Assembly (NCBI RefSeq): GCF_014642275.1 | Contig: NZ_BMIM01000010.1 | Coordinates: 1 to 42,376, forward strand | Direction of reading: 5' to 3' | Source of the DNA: Flavobacterium lutivivi | GTDB lineage: Bacteria > Bacteroidota > Bacteroidia > Flavobacteriales > Flavobacteriaceae | DNA: 42,376 bases | Part shown: piece after piece, positions 8,961 through 16,977 of the stretch | How positions within the stretch are numbered: the stretch's first letter is position 1 | Layout: each line of letters begins with the position of its first letter | Program-made: the position numbers and the translations under genes | Notes under the pieces: model-generated | What the model was told of the DNA's origin: nothing | The model's database searches: none | Seen by the model: the letters and a program-made list of their open reading frames with translations, nothing else

Positions 8961-10715
8961 ATGAAAATTAATAAAGTTATGAGTACCAGATTGTTACTAT
9001 TGTTAGTAATGGCAGTCAGTTTCACAAGTTGTAGTAAGAAATCTGACTCAAAAGGCGGTTCAAAAGCTACTGGATGGAAAATCAACGATAAAAAAGGTGG
9101 TTTTCAGTATGCCTCAAAATTCAAAAAACAAGCAACAGGACCAGGTCTTGTTCTAGTTGAAGGTGGAACATTTACAATGGGAAAAGTTCAGGATGATGTT
9201 ATGCATGATTGGAATAATACGCCAAATCAACAACACGTTCAGTCTTTCTACATGGATGAAACCGAAGTAACCAACATGATGTACATGGAATATCTAGATT
9301 GGTTAAAAAGAGTTTTCCCGCCAGATCAAGAAAATTACAAAAACATTTATGAAGGCGCATCGCCAGATACTCTTGTTTGGAGAAACCGTTTAGGTTATAA
9401 CGAAACAATGACCAATAATTACTTAAGACATCCAGCTTATGCTGAATATCCTGTAGTTGGTGTTAATTGGATTCAAGCGACTGAATTTGCAAAATGGAGA
9501 ACTGATCGTGTAAACGAAAAAATGTTGGAAGATCAAAGATATCTTAAAAAAGATGCTAAAGTAACAGATGTTAGTGGTGAAAAGACATTTAGCACTGAAG
9601 CTTATTTGGCATCGCCATCAACAGCAATGGGTGGAGATTCTGAAATTGTTTTACAAAGAGGACAAAAAGCTACTAAAAAAAGCTCTAAATCAAACGCTGC
9701 TTCTGGAAGCACAGATCCAGCGGCTTCTGGAGCTTCAAACACAAGTGGCAATAGTCCTAAGAATGTATATGCAACTAGAAGTTCAGGTTTGATTTTACCT
9801 GATTATAGACTACCAACCGAAGCTGAGTGGGAATATGCTGCTGCTGCTGATGTTGGACAAAGAGAATACAATTCTTATAAAGGTCAGAAAAAATATCCTT
9901 GGTCAGGAAGTTATACTCGTTCTGGAAAAAGACAAGTTAGAGGAGATCAATTGGCTAACTTCAAACAAGGAAAAGGTGATTATGGAGGAATAGCTGGATG
10001 GTCTGATGATGGTGCTGATATCACAAATAAAGTAAAATCATATCCTCCTAATGACTTTGGGTTATACGACATGGCAGGAAACGTAGCTGAATGGGTTGCT
10101 GACGTTTATAGACCTATTGTTGATGATGAAGCAAATGATTTCAACTACTACAGAGGAAACGTTTACATGAAAAACAAAATTGGTGAAGACGGAAAAGTAG
10201 AACTTGTTACTGCAGAAACTCAACAATTTGATACTTTACCAAACGGTAAAATTGTTGCTAGAAATTTCCCTGGACAAATAGCTCAAGTACCAGTTGACGA
10301 AAACGAAACTTATTTGAGACAAAACTTCGATAAATCAGACAACAGAAATTACCGTGATGGTGATAAACAATCTTCTCGTTATTTCAAGTTTGGTTCTTCA
10401 GAAGAAGGTGATGAAAAAGGTAAAATGATTGATAGCCAAAGAATGTATGATTCTCCAAAACACAATGTTTCAGTGGATAGTCTTGGTTCAATGGTTAGAA
10501 AATATGACCATTCAAATAAAAGAACAACTTTAGTAAATGATGATGTAAGAGTTTACAAAGGAGGTTCGTGGAGAGATAGAGCATATTGGTTAGATCCAGC
10601 TCAAAGGAGATATTTTCCTCAGGATATGGCAACAGATTACATCGGCTTTAGATGTGCGATGTCTAGAGTTGGTCCAAAATCTGATAAAAAGAAATCTCCA
10701 AGAAACAGAAGATAA
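8961..10715 (+). CDS. gldJ: Gliding motility lipoprotein GldJ
   Basis: GldJ is a lipoprotein required for gliding in F. johnsoniae and for stability of T9SS components such as GldK. The 584-residue protein begins with a lipoprotein signal whose lipobox ends FTSC (C24). The rest is a formylglycine-generating-enzyme/sulfatase-modifying-factor fold. Its hallmarks are GGTFTMG near the start, YRLPTEAEWEYAA in the middle, GLYDMAGNVAEWVADVY, and a final VYKGGSWRDRA with IGFRCA. I chose the ATG at 8961 because it starts the signal peptide, although the frame is open to 8928. Residues about 237-268 form a Ser/Ala/Gly/Asn-rich insert that interrupts the fold and looks disordered. The position between porU and murF is the conserved one. 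Confidence in identity is high. Confidence 0.94.
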   Translation: MKINKVMSTRLLLLLVMAVSFTSCSKKSDSKGGSKATGWKINDKKGGFQYASKFKKQATGPGLVLVEGGTFTMGKVQDDVMHDWNNTPNQQHVQSFYMDETEVTNMMYMEYLDWLKRVFPPDQENYKNIYEGASPDTLVWRNRLGYNETMTNNYLRHPAYAEYPVVGVNWIQATEFAKWRTDRVNEKMLEDQRYLKKDAKVTDVSGEKTFSTEAYLASPSTAMGGDSEIVLQRGQKATKKSSKSNAASGSTDPAASGASNTSGNSPKNVYATRSSGLILPDYRLPTEAEWEYAAAADVGQREYNSYKGQKKYPWSGSYTRSGKRQVRGDQLANFKQGKGDYGGIAGWSDDGADITNKVKSYPPNDFGLYDMAGNVAEWVADVYRPIVDDEANDFNYYRGNVYMKNKIGEDGKVELVTAETQQFDTLPNGKIVARNFPGQIAQVPVDENETYLRQNFDKSDNRNYRDGDKQSSRYFKFGSSEEGDEKGKMIDSQRMYDSPKHNVSVDSLGSMVRKYDHSNKRTTLVNDDVRVYKGGSWRDRAYWLDPAQRRYFPQDMATDYIGFRCAMSRVGPKSDKKKSPRNRR

Positions 10716-10731
10716 TTTTTTAAAATATTAC

Positions 10732-10763
10732 AAAAAGCCCTATTTTAGGGCTTTTATTTTTTT
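10732..10763 (+). terminator. Intrinsic terminator directly abutting murF
   Basis: AAAAGCCCTA and TAGGGCTTTT form the stem, followed by a T-rich tract. The tract ends at the base before the murF ATG, so murF has no leader outside the terminator. Confidence 0.8.
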
Positions 10764-12050
10764 ATGAATATTGAAAATTTACACAGATTATTTCTAGAGT
10801 GCTCATCAGTTTCTACTGATACGCGAAGAATTGAAAAGGACTGTATGTTTTTTGCTTTGAAAGGAGCAAATTTTGATGCGAATGAGTTTGCAAATCAAGC
10901 ATTGCAAAATGGTGCAAAATATGTTGTTATAGATAATGCTAATTTTTATATTGATGAGAATTCTATTTTGGTAGAAGATGTTTTATCAACTCTACAAGAA
11001 TTATCTACGTTTCACAGAGATTTTTTAGCATTGCCTATTTTGGCTCTGACTGGTAGTAATGGCAAAACAACAACAAAAGAATTAATTAATGTCGTTTTGT
11101 CGCGAAAATTTAAGACAAAAGCAACAAAAGGTAATTTAAACAACCACATTGGAGTTCCTTTGACTTTATTGAGTTTTGATAAAGAAACAGAAATTGGAAT
11201 AGTCGAAATGGGAGCAAATCATCAAAAAGAAATTGAATTTCTCTGTGCAATTGCAAAACCTGATTTTGGTTATATAACTAATTTTGGTAAAGCTCATCTT
11301 GAAGGTTTTGGTGGAGTTGAAGGTGTTATTAAAGGTAAAAGTGAAATGTATGACTATCTATATAAGTTTCATAAAACTGCCTTTGTGAATTTTGACGATA
11401 AATTGCAGGTTGAAAAGACAAAAAACATCAAGCGTTTCACATTCAGTCAAACAATGAGCGATGCAGATGTTTTTATTCAGTCAGTAACCGCTAATCCCTT
11501 TGTTGAAATTAAAATTTCTGATATTCAAATTAATTCTAATTTGATTGGAATTTATAATGCAAATAATATAAATGCAGCAATTACAATTGGTAAATACTTT
11601 GGTGTTGATGATTTCCAAATAAAAGAGGCTATCGAAAGTTATACTCCTGAGAATAACAGGTCACAAATAATCAAAAAAGGCAATAATGAGATAATTTTAG
11701 ACGCATATAATGCTAATCCAAGCAGTATGGCTGTAGCTATTGAGAATTTTTTAAATCTCAAAAGTGATAACAAAGTTATTATTATCGGCGATATGTTTGA
11801 ACTTGGAGAATCGAGTCTTGAAGAGCATGATAAAATCATTTCAATGCTCGTAGATTTTGCCAATATTGAGTGTTATTTTGTTGGTAAAGATTTCTTTTCA
11901 AACAAAAAGGAGTATGGTCATTTTCATTTTTTTAAAACCTTTGAAGATTTATCAAAGCAGCTAGTGGATAACAATTTTTCAAATGCATTAATTTTGATAA
12001 AAGGTTCAAGAGGAATGGCTTTGGAAAGAGTGTTAGATTTTATAAAATAA
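10764..12050 (+). CDS. murF: UDP-N-acetylmuramoyl-tripeptide--D-alanyl-D-alanine ligase
   Basis: MurF adds D-Ala-D-Ala to UDP-MurNAc-tripeptide, the last cytoplasmic step of the peptidoglycan precursor. The 428 residues show the Mur ligase order. The N-terminal domain contains SVSTDTRRIEKDCMFFALKG. The P-loop TGSNGKTTT is at 96-104, and KGNLNNHIGVPLT and EMGANHQKEI of the central domain follow. The C-terminal domain contains ILDAYNANPSSM and IIGDMFELGESS. The start at 10764 is fixed by homology of the first 30 residues. The gene follows gldJ by 48 bases filled mostly by a terminator, so expression must come from read-through or a promoter inside the end of gldJ. Function is certain in outline. 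Confidence 0.95.
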   Translation: MNIENLHRLFLECSSVSTDTRRIEKDCMFFALKGANFDANEFANQALQNGAKYVVIDNANFYIDENSILVEDVLSTLQELSTFHRDFLALPILALTGSNGKTTTKELINVVLSRKFKTKATKGNLNNHIGVPLTLLSFDKETEIGIVEMGANHQKEIEFLCAIAKPDFGYITNFGKAHLEGFGGVEGVIKGKSEMYDYLYKFHKTAFVNFDDKLQVEKTKNIKRFTFSQTMSDADVFIQSVTANPFVEIKISDIQINSNLIGIYNANNINAAITIGKYFGVDDFQIKEAIESYTPENNRSQIIKKGNNEIILDAYNANPSSMAVAIENFLNLKSDNKVIIIGDMFELGESSLEEHDKIISMLVDFANIECYFVGKDFFSNKKEYGHFHFFKTFEDLSKQLVDNNFSNALILIKGSRGMALERVLDFIK

Positions 12051-12051
12051 A

Positions 12052-12082
12052 AAAACTCCTTAAGAAATTAAGGAGTTTTTTT
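12052..12082. terminator. Bidirectional terminator between murF and tRNA-Val
   Basis: ACTCCTTAA and TTAAGGAGT pair around a short GAAA-like loop. An A-run on one side and a T-run on the other let it end murF (+) and the tRNA transcript (-). Confidence 0.85.
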
Positions 12083-12083
12083 G

Positions 12084-12158
12084 TGGGCGATGAGGGATTC
12101 GAACCCCCGACCCTCTGGGTGTAAACCAGATGCTCTGAACCAACTGAGCTAATCGCCC
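12084..12158 (-). tRNA. tRNA-Val(UAC)
   Basis: The minus strand folds into a complete cloverleaf of 75 bases. The acceptor stem is GGGCGAT/ATCGCCC with discriminator A. The D arm is AGCTCAGTTGGTTCAGAGC. The anticodon stem TCTGG/CCAGA holds a loop TTTACAC with anticodon TAC. The T arm is GTCGGGGGTTCGAATCCCTC-like. CCA is not encoded. A consensus promoter lies 22 bases upstream and a terminator follows at once, so it is an independent single-gene unit. Confidence 0.96.
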
Positions 12159-12180
12159 GACTAGCGCTTGATTGCGAGTG

Positions 12181-12211
12181 CAAATATATACTACTTTTTT
12201 GAAACTGCAAA
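12181..12211 (-). promoter_or_regulatory. Promoter of tRNA-Val
   Basis: On the minus strand TTTG (12208-12211), 19 bases and TATATTTG (12181-12188) match the Bacteroidetes -33/-7 consensus exactly. The predicted start is about 12174, some 16 bases before the mature tRNA. Confidence 0.8.
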
Positions 12212-12227
12212 TAAATTTCAAAAAAAA

Positions 12228-13451
12228 TTACAAAACTTCTGCAACAACAAAAGTGCTTCCTCCAATAAAAATGAAATCATTCTCAGTTGCATTTTTCATA
12301 GCGTTGGTATATGCTTCTGAAACAGAAATATATACATTTCCGTTAAGGTCGAATTTGCTAGCTGTTTCTTTCAATAAATTGGTATCTAATCCGCGTTTAA
12401 TATTTGGTTTACAGAAGTAATATTTAGCATTGGTTGGTAATAATGGTAATATTTCTTCAAGGTTTTTATCGTTAACAACTCCAAAAACAACATGTAAATT
12501 ATCATACTTTTGATTTTTGACTTGATTCATAACCACTTTTAATCCATGTTTGTTGTGAGCTGTATCGCAAATGACAGTCGGATTTTCATGAATTTTTTGC
12601 CATCTGCCTTGTAATCCAGTATTCTTTATTACTCTTTTGAAACCATTTTCAATGTCCTTGTTTGAAATGCTTAAAATATTATTTGCATTCAGTATTTGGA
12701 AGGTTTTTAAAACGGTTTTTTCGTTTTTTATTTGATAATCTCCATTTAACTCACTTTTATAGAGAATCAAATCATTATCGTTTTCAGCGAAATATATATA
12801 TGAATTTTTTTCCTTGGCAATTTTTTGAAAGACTTTTTTTGTTTCAGGTGTATATTCACCAATCACTGCTGGTATATTTTCTTTTATTATTCCCGCTTTT
12901 TCAAAGGCAATTTCTTCTAATGTATTTCCTAGAAATTGAGTGTGATCTAGTCCTATATTTGTTATAACTGAAATGATTGGAGTTATTATGTTTGTTGAAT
13001 CTAATCTTCCACCCATTCCAACTTCAACAATATTTATATCTGTTTTTTGGTCTGCAAAATATGAAAAAGCTAAACCAACAGACATTTCAAAAAAGCTTAA
13101 ATCGTTTTTATCCAAGAAATCTTTATTGTTATTTATAAATGAGCAAACATACTCTTCGGATATCATTTCGCCATTTATTTTTATTCTTTCCCTATAATCT
13201 TTGAGGTGTGGAGATGTATAAAGTCCTACTTTTAGTCCTGCTTCTTGTAAAACAGAAGCTAAAAGATGCGATGTTGAGCCTTTTCCATTTGTTCCTGCAA
13301 CATGAATGCATTTTAATTTTTTTTCAGGGTTGTTTAAATGATTTACCAACAAAAGTGTATTGGTTAAATCTTTTTTATAGGCGTTTGCTCCTTGCAATTG
13401 ATACATTGGGAGTTTGTCAAACATCCATTGAGTAGTTTCTTGATAGTTCAT
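12228..13451 (-). CDS. folC: Folylpolyglutamate synthase / dihydrofolate synthase
   Basis: FolC adds glutamate to dihydropteroate and to folates, using ATP, in the cytoplasm. The 407 residues carry the Mur-ligase-like P-loop HVAGTNGKGSTSHLL (P-loop about 53-60), then LYTSPHLKDYRERI, the folate-binding EVGMGGRLDSTN segment and ITNIGLDHTQFLG. The C-terminal domain has ICDTAHNKHGLK. Length is normal and the ATG at 13451 gives the family's usual N-terminus (Q..Q WMFDKLPMYQ). It stands alone on the minus strand, divergent from exbB across a 114-base AT-rich spacer without a clear consensus box. Confidence 0.94.
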   Translation of the reverse strand: MNYQETTQWMFDKLPMYQLQGANAYKKDLTNTLLLVNHLNNPEKKLKCIHVAGTNGKGSTSHLLASVLQEAGLKVGLYTSPHLKDYRERIKINGEMISEEYVCSFINNNKDFLDKNDLSFFEMSVGLAFSYFADQKTDINIVEVGMGGRLDSTNIITPIISVITNIGLDHTQFLGNTLEEIAFEKAGIIKENIPAVIGEYTPETKKVFQKIAKEKNSYIYFAENDNDLILYKSELNGDYQIKNEKTVLKTFQILNANNILSISNKDIENGFKRVIKNTGLQGRWQKIHENPTVICDTAHNKHGLKVVMNQVKNQKYDNLHVVFGVVNDKNLEEILPLLPTNAKYYFCKPNIKRGLDTNLLKETASKFDLNGNVYISVSEAYTNAMKNATENDFIFIGGSTFVVAEVL

Positions 13452-13565
13452 TATTTTTTTAATAAAAAAAGCTTAAATTAAAATAAACTAATTTTTTTTT
13501 CGTTTATATTGTGACAGTATTTTTTAATCAAAAATTCAGCATATAAAGTTATAAAGAAAACCATT

Positions 13566-14285
13566 ATGATTAGTTCTTTTATTCGTTTGCAAGTTGATAG
13601 CTTGGCACAACATTTACCAACAGAAGCAGTTCAGAATACAGCATTAACAAAGGAGATATCTGTGTTGGAATTTATTTTTAAAGGAGGAGTTTTTTTAATT
13701 CCTATTGCTTTACTATTATTCTATACACTTTATCTGATTTTTGAACGTTATATGTATATTACTCGAGCGTCAAAAATTGATAAGCATTTAATTCCTGATA
13801 TTAGAAATAATCTTAATGCTGGAAATTTAGATATGGCAATTTCGGTTGTTGAAAGAAGTGGTTCTGCACATGCAAATGTTTTGAAAGAGGGAATTTTGAC
13901 CATAGGAAGACCAGTGGCTGAAATAGAATCCAATATGGAAAGAGCTGCAAATATTGAAGTAGCCTTGATGGAAAAGAAACTAGGTGTGCTTGGTTTGATT
14001 GCTGGTATAGCTCCTACATTAGGGTTTATTGGAACAATTTCAGGGGTTATTAAAATTTTCTACAGTATTTCTGTAACGGAAGATATTAGTATTGGTAACA
14101 TTTCGGGAGGTTTGTATGAAAAGATGATTAGTAGCGGAGCAGGTCTTATAGTGGGGATTATTGCCTATAGTGCTTATCATTTATTCAATGGGAAAATAGA
14201 TGACTTTGTACTAAATATGCAAAGACAAGTGTTAGAGTTTGTAAGTATCATTCAAAGACCAAATTATGCCGGTAAAACGAAATAA
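13566..14285 (+). CDS. exbB: MotA/TolQ/ExbB proton channel family protein
   Basis: This is the multi-helix subunit of an inner-membrane proton-driven motor that energises TonB-type transducers. The 239 residues have a first transmembrane helix (about 38-58, FLIPIALLLFYTLYLIFERY) and a cytoplasmic domain. Two C-terminal helices follow, including the family signature LGLIAGIAPTLGFIGTISGVI and GAGLIVGIIAYSAYH. The next gene overlaps its end by 20 bases, which indicates translational coupling with ExbD. Sequence alone cannot separate ExbB from TolQ, but the TonB-like gene beyond exbD favours the ExbB role. Confidence 0.9.
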   Translation: MISSFIRLQVDSLAQHLPTEAVQNTALTKEISVLEFIFKGGVFLIPIALLLFYTLYLIFERYMYITRASKIDKHLIPDIRNNLNAGNLDMAISVVERSGSAHANVLKEGILTIGRPVAEIESNMERAANIEVALMEKKLGVLGLIAGIAPTLGFIGTISGVIKIFYSISVTEDISIGNISGGLYEKMISSGAGLIVGIIAYSAYHLFNGKIDDFVLNMQRQVLEFVSIIQRPNYAGKTK

Positions 14286-14661
14286 ACGATTTCATGCAGA
14301 AGTCGCTACATCATCGTTGAGCGACATTATGTTTTTTTTGTTATTGTTCTTTTTGATAATTTCAACTTTGGCCAATCCAAATGTTATTAGAATGACTTTG
14401 CCAAAATCAAAGACTAATGAAAAGACCAACAAACAACATATTACACTTTCTGTGACAGAAGATAAACTATATTATCTTGATAAGCAGCAAGTGGCTTTTG
14501 AAGAATTGGAACAAAAACTTTTATCTCAAATGGATCCTGCCAAAGACCAAACGGTAATTATTAGAATTCCATTCAATATGCAGGTGCAAGATTTAGTAGA
14601 TGTTTTACAGATAGGTGTTCGAAACAAACTGAAGTTTGTGATAGCAACAAGTCCAAAATAA
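14266..14661 (+). CDS. exbD: ExbD/TolR family biopolymer transporter
   Basis: This is the small partner of the proton channel. The 131 residues have a short basic cytoplasmic N-terminus and one transmembrane helix (about 18-38, SLSDIMFFLLLFFLIIS). The helix carries the conserved proton-carrying Asp near its start. A periplasmic domain follows (about 45-131) with the usual 'itLsvted..yyld...v...eLe..L' pattern. It overlaps exbB by 20 bases in another frame. It ends before a bidirectional terminator shared with the convergent TonB gene. Confidence 0.9.
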   Translation: MPVKRNKRFHAEVATSSLSDIMFFLLLFFLIISTLANPNVIRMTLPKSKTNEKTNKQHITLSVTEDKLYYLDKQQVAFEELEQKLLSQMDPAKDQTVIIRIPFNMQVQDLVDVLQIGVRNKLKFVIATSPK

Positions 14662-14666
14662 TTACT

Positions 14667-14697
14667 AAAAAAGCTGCCAAATTTTGGCAGCTTTTTT
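14667..14697. terminator. Bidirectional terminator between exbD and tonB
   Basis: AAAAAAGCTGCCAAA and TTTGGCAGCTTTTTT form a strong stem with A- and T-runs on the two sides, placed between convergent genes. Confidence 0.88.
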
Positions 14698-14700
14698 ATT

Positions 14701-15636
14701 TTAGTTTCTAATGGTGAAAGTATATCGAATGGTACCTACTTGTCTTTCAGTTCCATCAGGGCTTGCTTCCCAACGAGTTCTCATAGCAGCATTTCGAGCT
14801 TCGGTGAGCAAACAACTTGCTGTGTTAGTTGTTCCTCTTGCTCCTGCTTTGGCATCAATCGCATTTCCGTTTTTATCAACAGTTATTTGAACGACGACAA
14901 CTCCTTCTTCGTTACAAGTGTAATTAGGTTGAGGTTTGCTTAAAGCTTTTCTGTTTCCAAGTGAATAGCCAGAACCACTTCCAATTCCACCACCGTTTCC
15001 ACTTCCATATCCTGAACCAGAACCGCTTCCAGTTCCAGTTCCATTCCCAGAACCATTTCCTCCTCCAGAACCCGTTCCTGTTCCACCACCATAATAGCCT
15101 TTGGAATTCAGATTTCCATTTGCATTTCCTTTATTTCCACCTCGATTATCATTTCCATCTCCACCTTTATTTCCGCTTAAGATATTTGATAAAGCATCGT
15201 TTGTGTTTTGTGAAACTTTAGGTTTTTCAGGTGCAGGAGTTGGTTTTACATTTGGTTTTACTGTTACAGGAGTTTTTTTAACGATGTCTTTTTTTGGTAT
15301 AACTACATCATTTTCTGGATCATCATTGTCATCAGAAATGATTTGTTCATCATCGGCTGTAGCTTGTACTTGTTTGGTTACAGCATCTTTTACATTGAGT
15401 GTTTCACTTTTATAATTATCGCCTAGACCATAATCACTATCTCCAAAATTCATTTCAATTCCACCGCCACCACCACCGCCGATTAATTCCTTGATATTTG
15501 ATGGAGGCCAAAAGCGGATTAAAAACAATATTAAAATTATAATTAAATAAACTAAAGCCGATAGAATAAAGGACTTCTTCTCATCTGATAAAGATGAGTC
15601 AAGTGTTTTTTTAGCTGTAAATGATACTAATCCCAT
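14701..15636 (-). CDS. TonB-family energy transducer with glycine-rich linker
   Basis: This protein couples the inner-membrane motor to outer-membrane receptors. The 311 residues have one transmembrane helix (about 24-42, FILSALVYLIIILILFLIRF) and a run of seven glycines just after it. A charged Lys/Pro stretch (about 110-145) and a long Gly/Asn/Ser linker (about 155-225, repeats such as GTGTGSGGGNGSG) follow. The TonB C-terminal domain (about 240-311) contains GVVVVQITVDKNGNAIDAK and ends VGTIRYTFTIRN. It is convergent with exbBD rather than downstream of it, so it has its own promoter. The usual Pro-rich spacer of TonB is mostly replaced by Gly/Ser/Asn. Which receptors it serves cannot be read here. 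Confidence 0.85.
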   Translation of the reverse strand: MGLVSFTAKKTLDSSLSDEKKSFILSALVYLIIILILFLIRFWPPSNIKELIGGGGGGGIEMNFGDSDYGLGDNYKSETLNVKDAVTKQVQATADDEQIISDDNDDPENDVVIPKKDIVKKTPVTVKPNVKPTPAPEKPKVSQNTNDALSNILSGNKGGDGNDNRGGNKGNANGNLNSKGYYGGGTGTGSGGGNGSGNGTGTGSGSGSGYGSGNGGGIGSGSGYSLGNRKALSKPQPNYTCNEEGVVVVQITVDKNGNAIDAKAGARGTTNTASCLLTEARNAAMRTRWEASPDGTERQVGTIRYTFTIRN

Positions 15637-15697
15637 AAATTATATCTTTTTAGATTTATAACGTTAAAAATAGTCAATTATTGTTTTACCGCAATTT

Positions 15698-16924
15698 TTA
15701 TACCAATTGTTTTAGAGCAATTTCAAACGCTGTAGCGCTTATATTTTTGGTGTCACTATTTAACGAATGTGTTTTTTCTAGCGCTTTTTTAATTGTTTCA
15801 GATATGTCATAAAATATAGCTTCATCAGTCATTTGTACTTTTTTCTCCATAAAATAAGCAAAAACTCTAGCCATACCACAGTTTGAAATAAAATCTGGAA
15901 TAAGACTAACTCTACTATCGGTTTCTTCCATTATTGGACCAAAGAAAATTTCTTTATCTGCAAAAGGAACATTTGCACCACAAGAAATAACTTCTAATCC
16001 AGCTTTTATCATTTTGTCAACTTGCTCTTTGGTAACTAATCTTGATGCAGCACAAGGAGTGAAAATTTGAGCTCCAATAGACCATACTTTTTCATTGATT
16101 TCTGAAAAAGGAATCATATTTTCTGCAACTAATTTATTTCCATCTTTGTTTAAAAATAGACGCTTAATTTCTTCAAAAGTATATCCGTTTTCATTAATTA
16201 TTCCACCATCTCGGTCAATTATACCAACAATTTTGGCACCCATTTCTGCTAAATAAAAAGCAGCTGCCGAACCAACATTTCCAAAACCTTGAACAATAGC
16301 TTTTTTGCCTTTAATATCACCACCATAAATAGAGTAGTAGTGATGAACTGCTTCGGCTACACCATATCCAGTAATCATGTCGGCTACAGTATATTTTCTT
16401 AACACATCTGGTGAAAACTTTGGATTTTCAATAACCTTAATAACACCTTGCCTTAATTGACCAATTCTATTGATTTTGTCGGCTTCTGTAGGTTTGAAAT
16501 GTCCATTGAAAACGCCTTCTTGCGGATGCCAAACACCACATTCTTCTGTGTATGGAATAACTTCATGAATTTCATCAACATTCAAATCGCCACCAGTTCC
16601 ATAATAACTTTTTAACAAAGGAGAAACGGCTTTGTACCAACGCTGTAAAACACCTTTTTTTCTTGAATCATTTGGGTCAAAATTGATTCCAGATTTTGCA
16701 CCGCCAATTGCTGGACCAGAAACGGAGAACTTTACTTCCATAGTTTTTGCTAATGAAAGAACTTCGTTCATATCCAATCCTTTTCTCATGCGTGTTCCAC
16801 CACCAGCAGCGCCACCACGAAGTGAATTTATAACAGTCCAACCTTCGGCATCAGTTTCAGTATCTTTCCAATGAAAAACTATTTCGGGTTGTTTGTTTTC
16901 AAATTTTTTAAGTAAATCTTTCAT
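15698..16924 (-). CDS. Glu/Leu/Phe/Val family amino-acid dehydrogenase
   Basis: This NAD(P)-dependent enzyme deaminates an amino acid oxidatively. The 408 residues have the substrate domain with LRGGAAGGGTRMRKG, the catalytic region GPAIGGAKSGINFDP, and the Rossmann domain with VQGFGNVGSAAAFYLAEMGAKIVGI. The motif 'GPAIGGAKSGI' and overall order fit the glutamate/leucine dehydrogenase family. Which amino acid is used is not decided by sequence; flavobacterial orthologues are usually just called Glu/Leu/Phe/Val dehydrogenases. I use the ATG at 16924. The open frame reaches further, but only via a TTG that lies inside the -7 promoter box. It is adjacent to anmK on the same strand, 53 bases away. 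Confidence 0.88.
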   Translation of the reverse strand: MKDLLKKFENKQPEIVFHWKDTETDAEGWTVINSLRGGAAGGGTRMRKGLDMNEVLSLAKTMEVKFSVSGPAIGGAKSGINFDPNDSRKKGVLQRWYKAVSPLLKSYYGTGGDLNVDEIHEVIPYTEECGVWHPQEGVFNGHFKPTEADKINRIGQLRQGVIKVIENPKFSPDVLRKYTVADMITGYGVAEAVHHYYSIYGGDIKGKKAIVQGFGNVGSAAAFYLAEMGAKIVGIIDRDGGIINENGYTFEEIKRLFLNKDGNKLVAENMIPFSEINEKVWSIGAQIFTPCAASRLVTKEQVDKMIKAGLEVISCGANVPFADKEIFFGPIMEETDSRVSLIPDFISNCGMARVFAYFMEKKVQMTDEAIFYDISETIKKALEKTHSLNSDTKNISATAFEIALKQLV

Positions 16925-16945
16925 TTCATTTGTTTGTTTGCGATG

Positions 16946-16976
16946 CAAATATAGGTTTCAATTTTGAATTAAAAAT
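16946..16976 (-). promoter_or_regulatory. Promoter of the amino-acid dehydrogenase gene
   Basis: TATATTTG on the minus strand (16946-16953) is a perfect -7 box. A TTTT about 19 bases upstream (near 16973-16976) is a weak -33 element. The predicted start leaves a leader of about 15 bases before the ATG at 16924. The box argues against the longer TTG start. Confidence 0.6.
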
Positions 16977-16977
16977 T

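Noticed and set aside
14961-15415. Plus-strand open frames rich in His, Phe and Gln
   Set aside because: They are the complement of the Gly/Ser/Asn linker of the TonB-like gene, which has few stops on either strand by composition.
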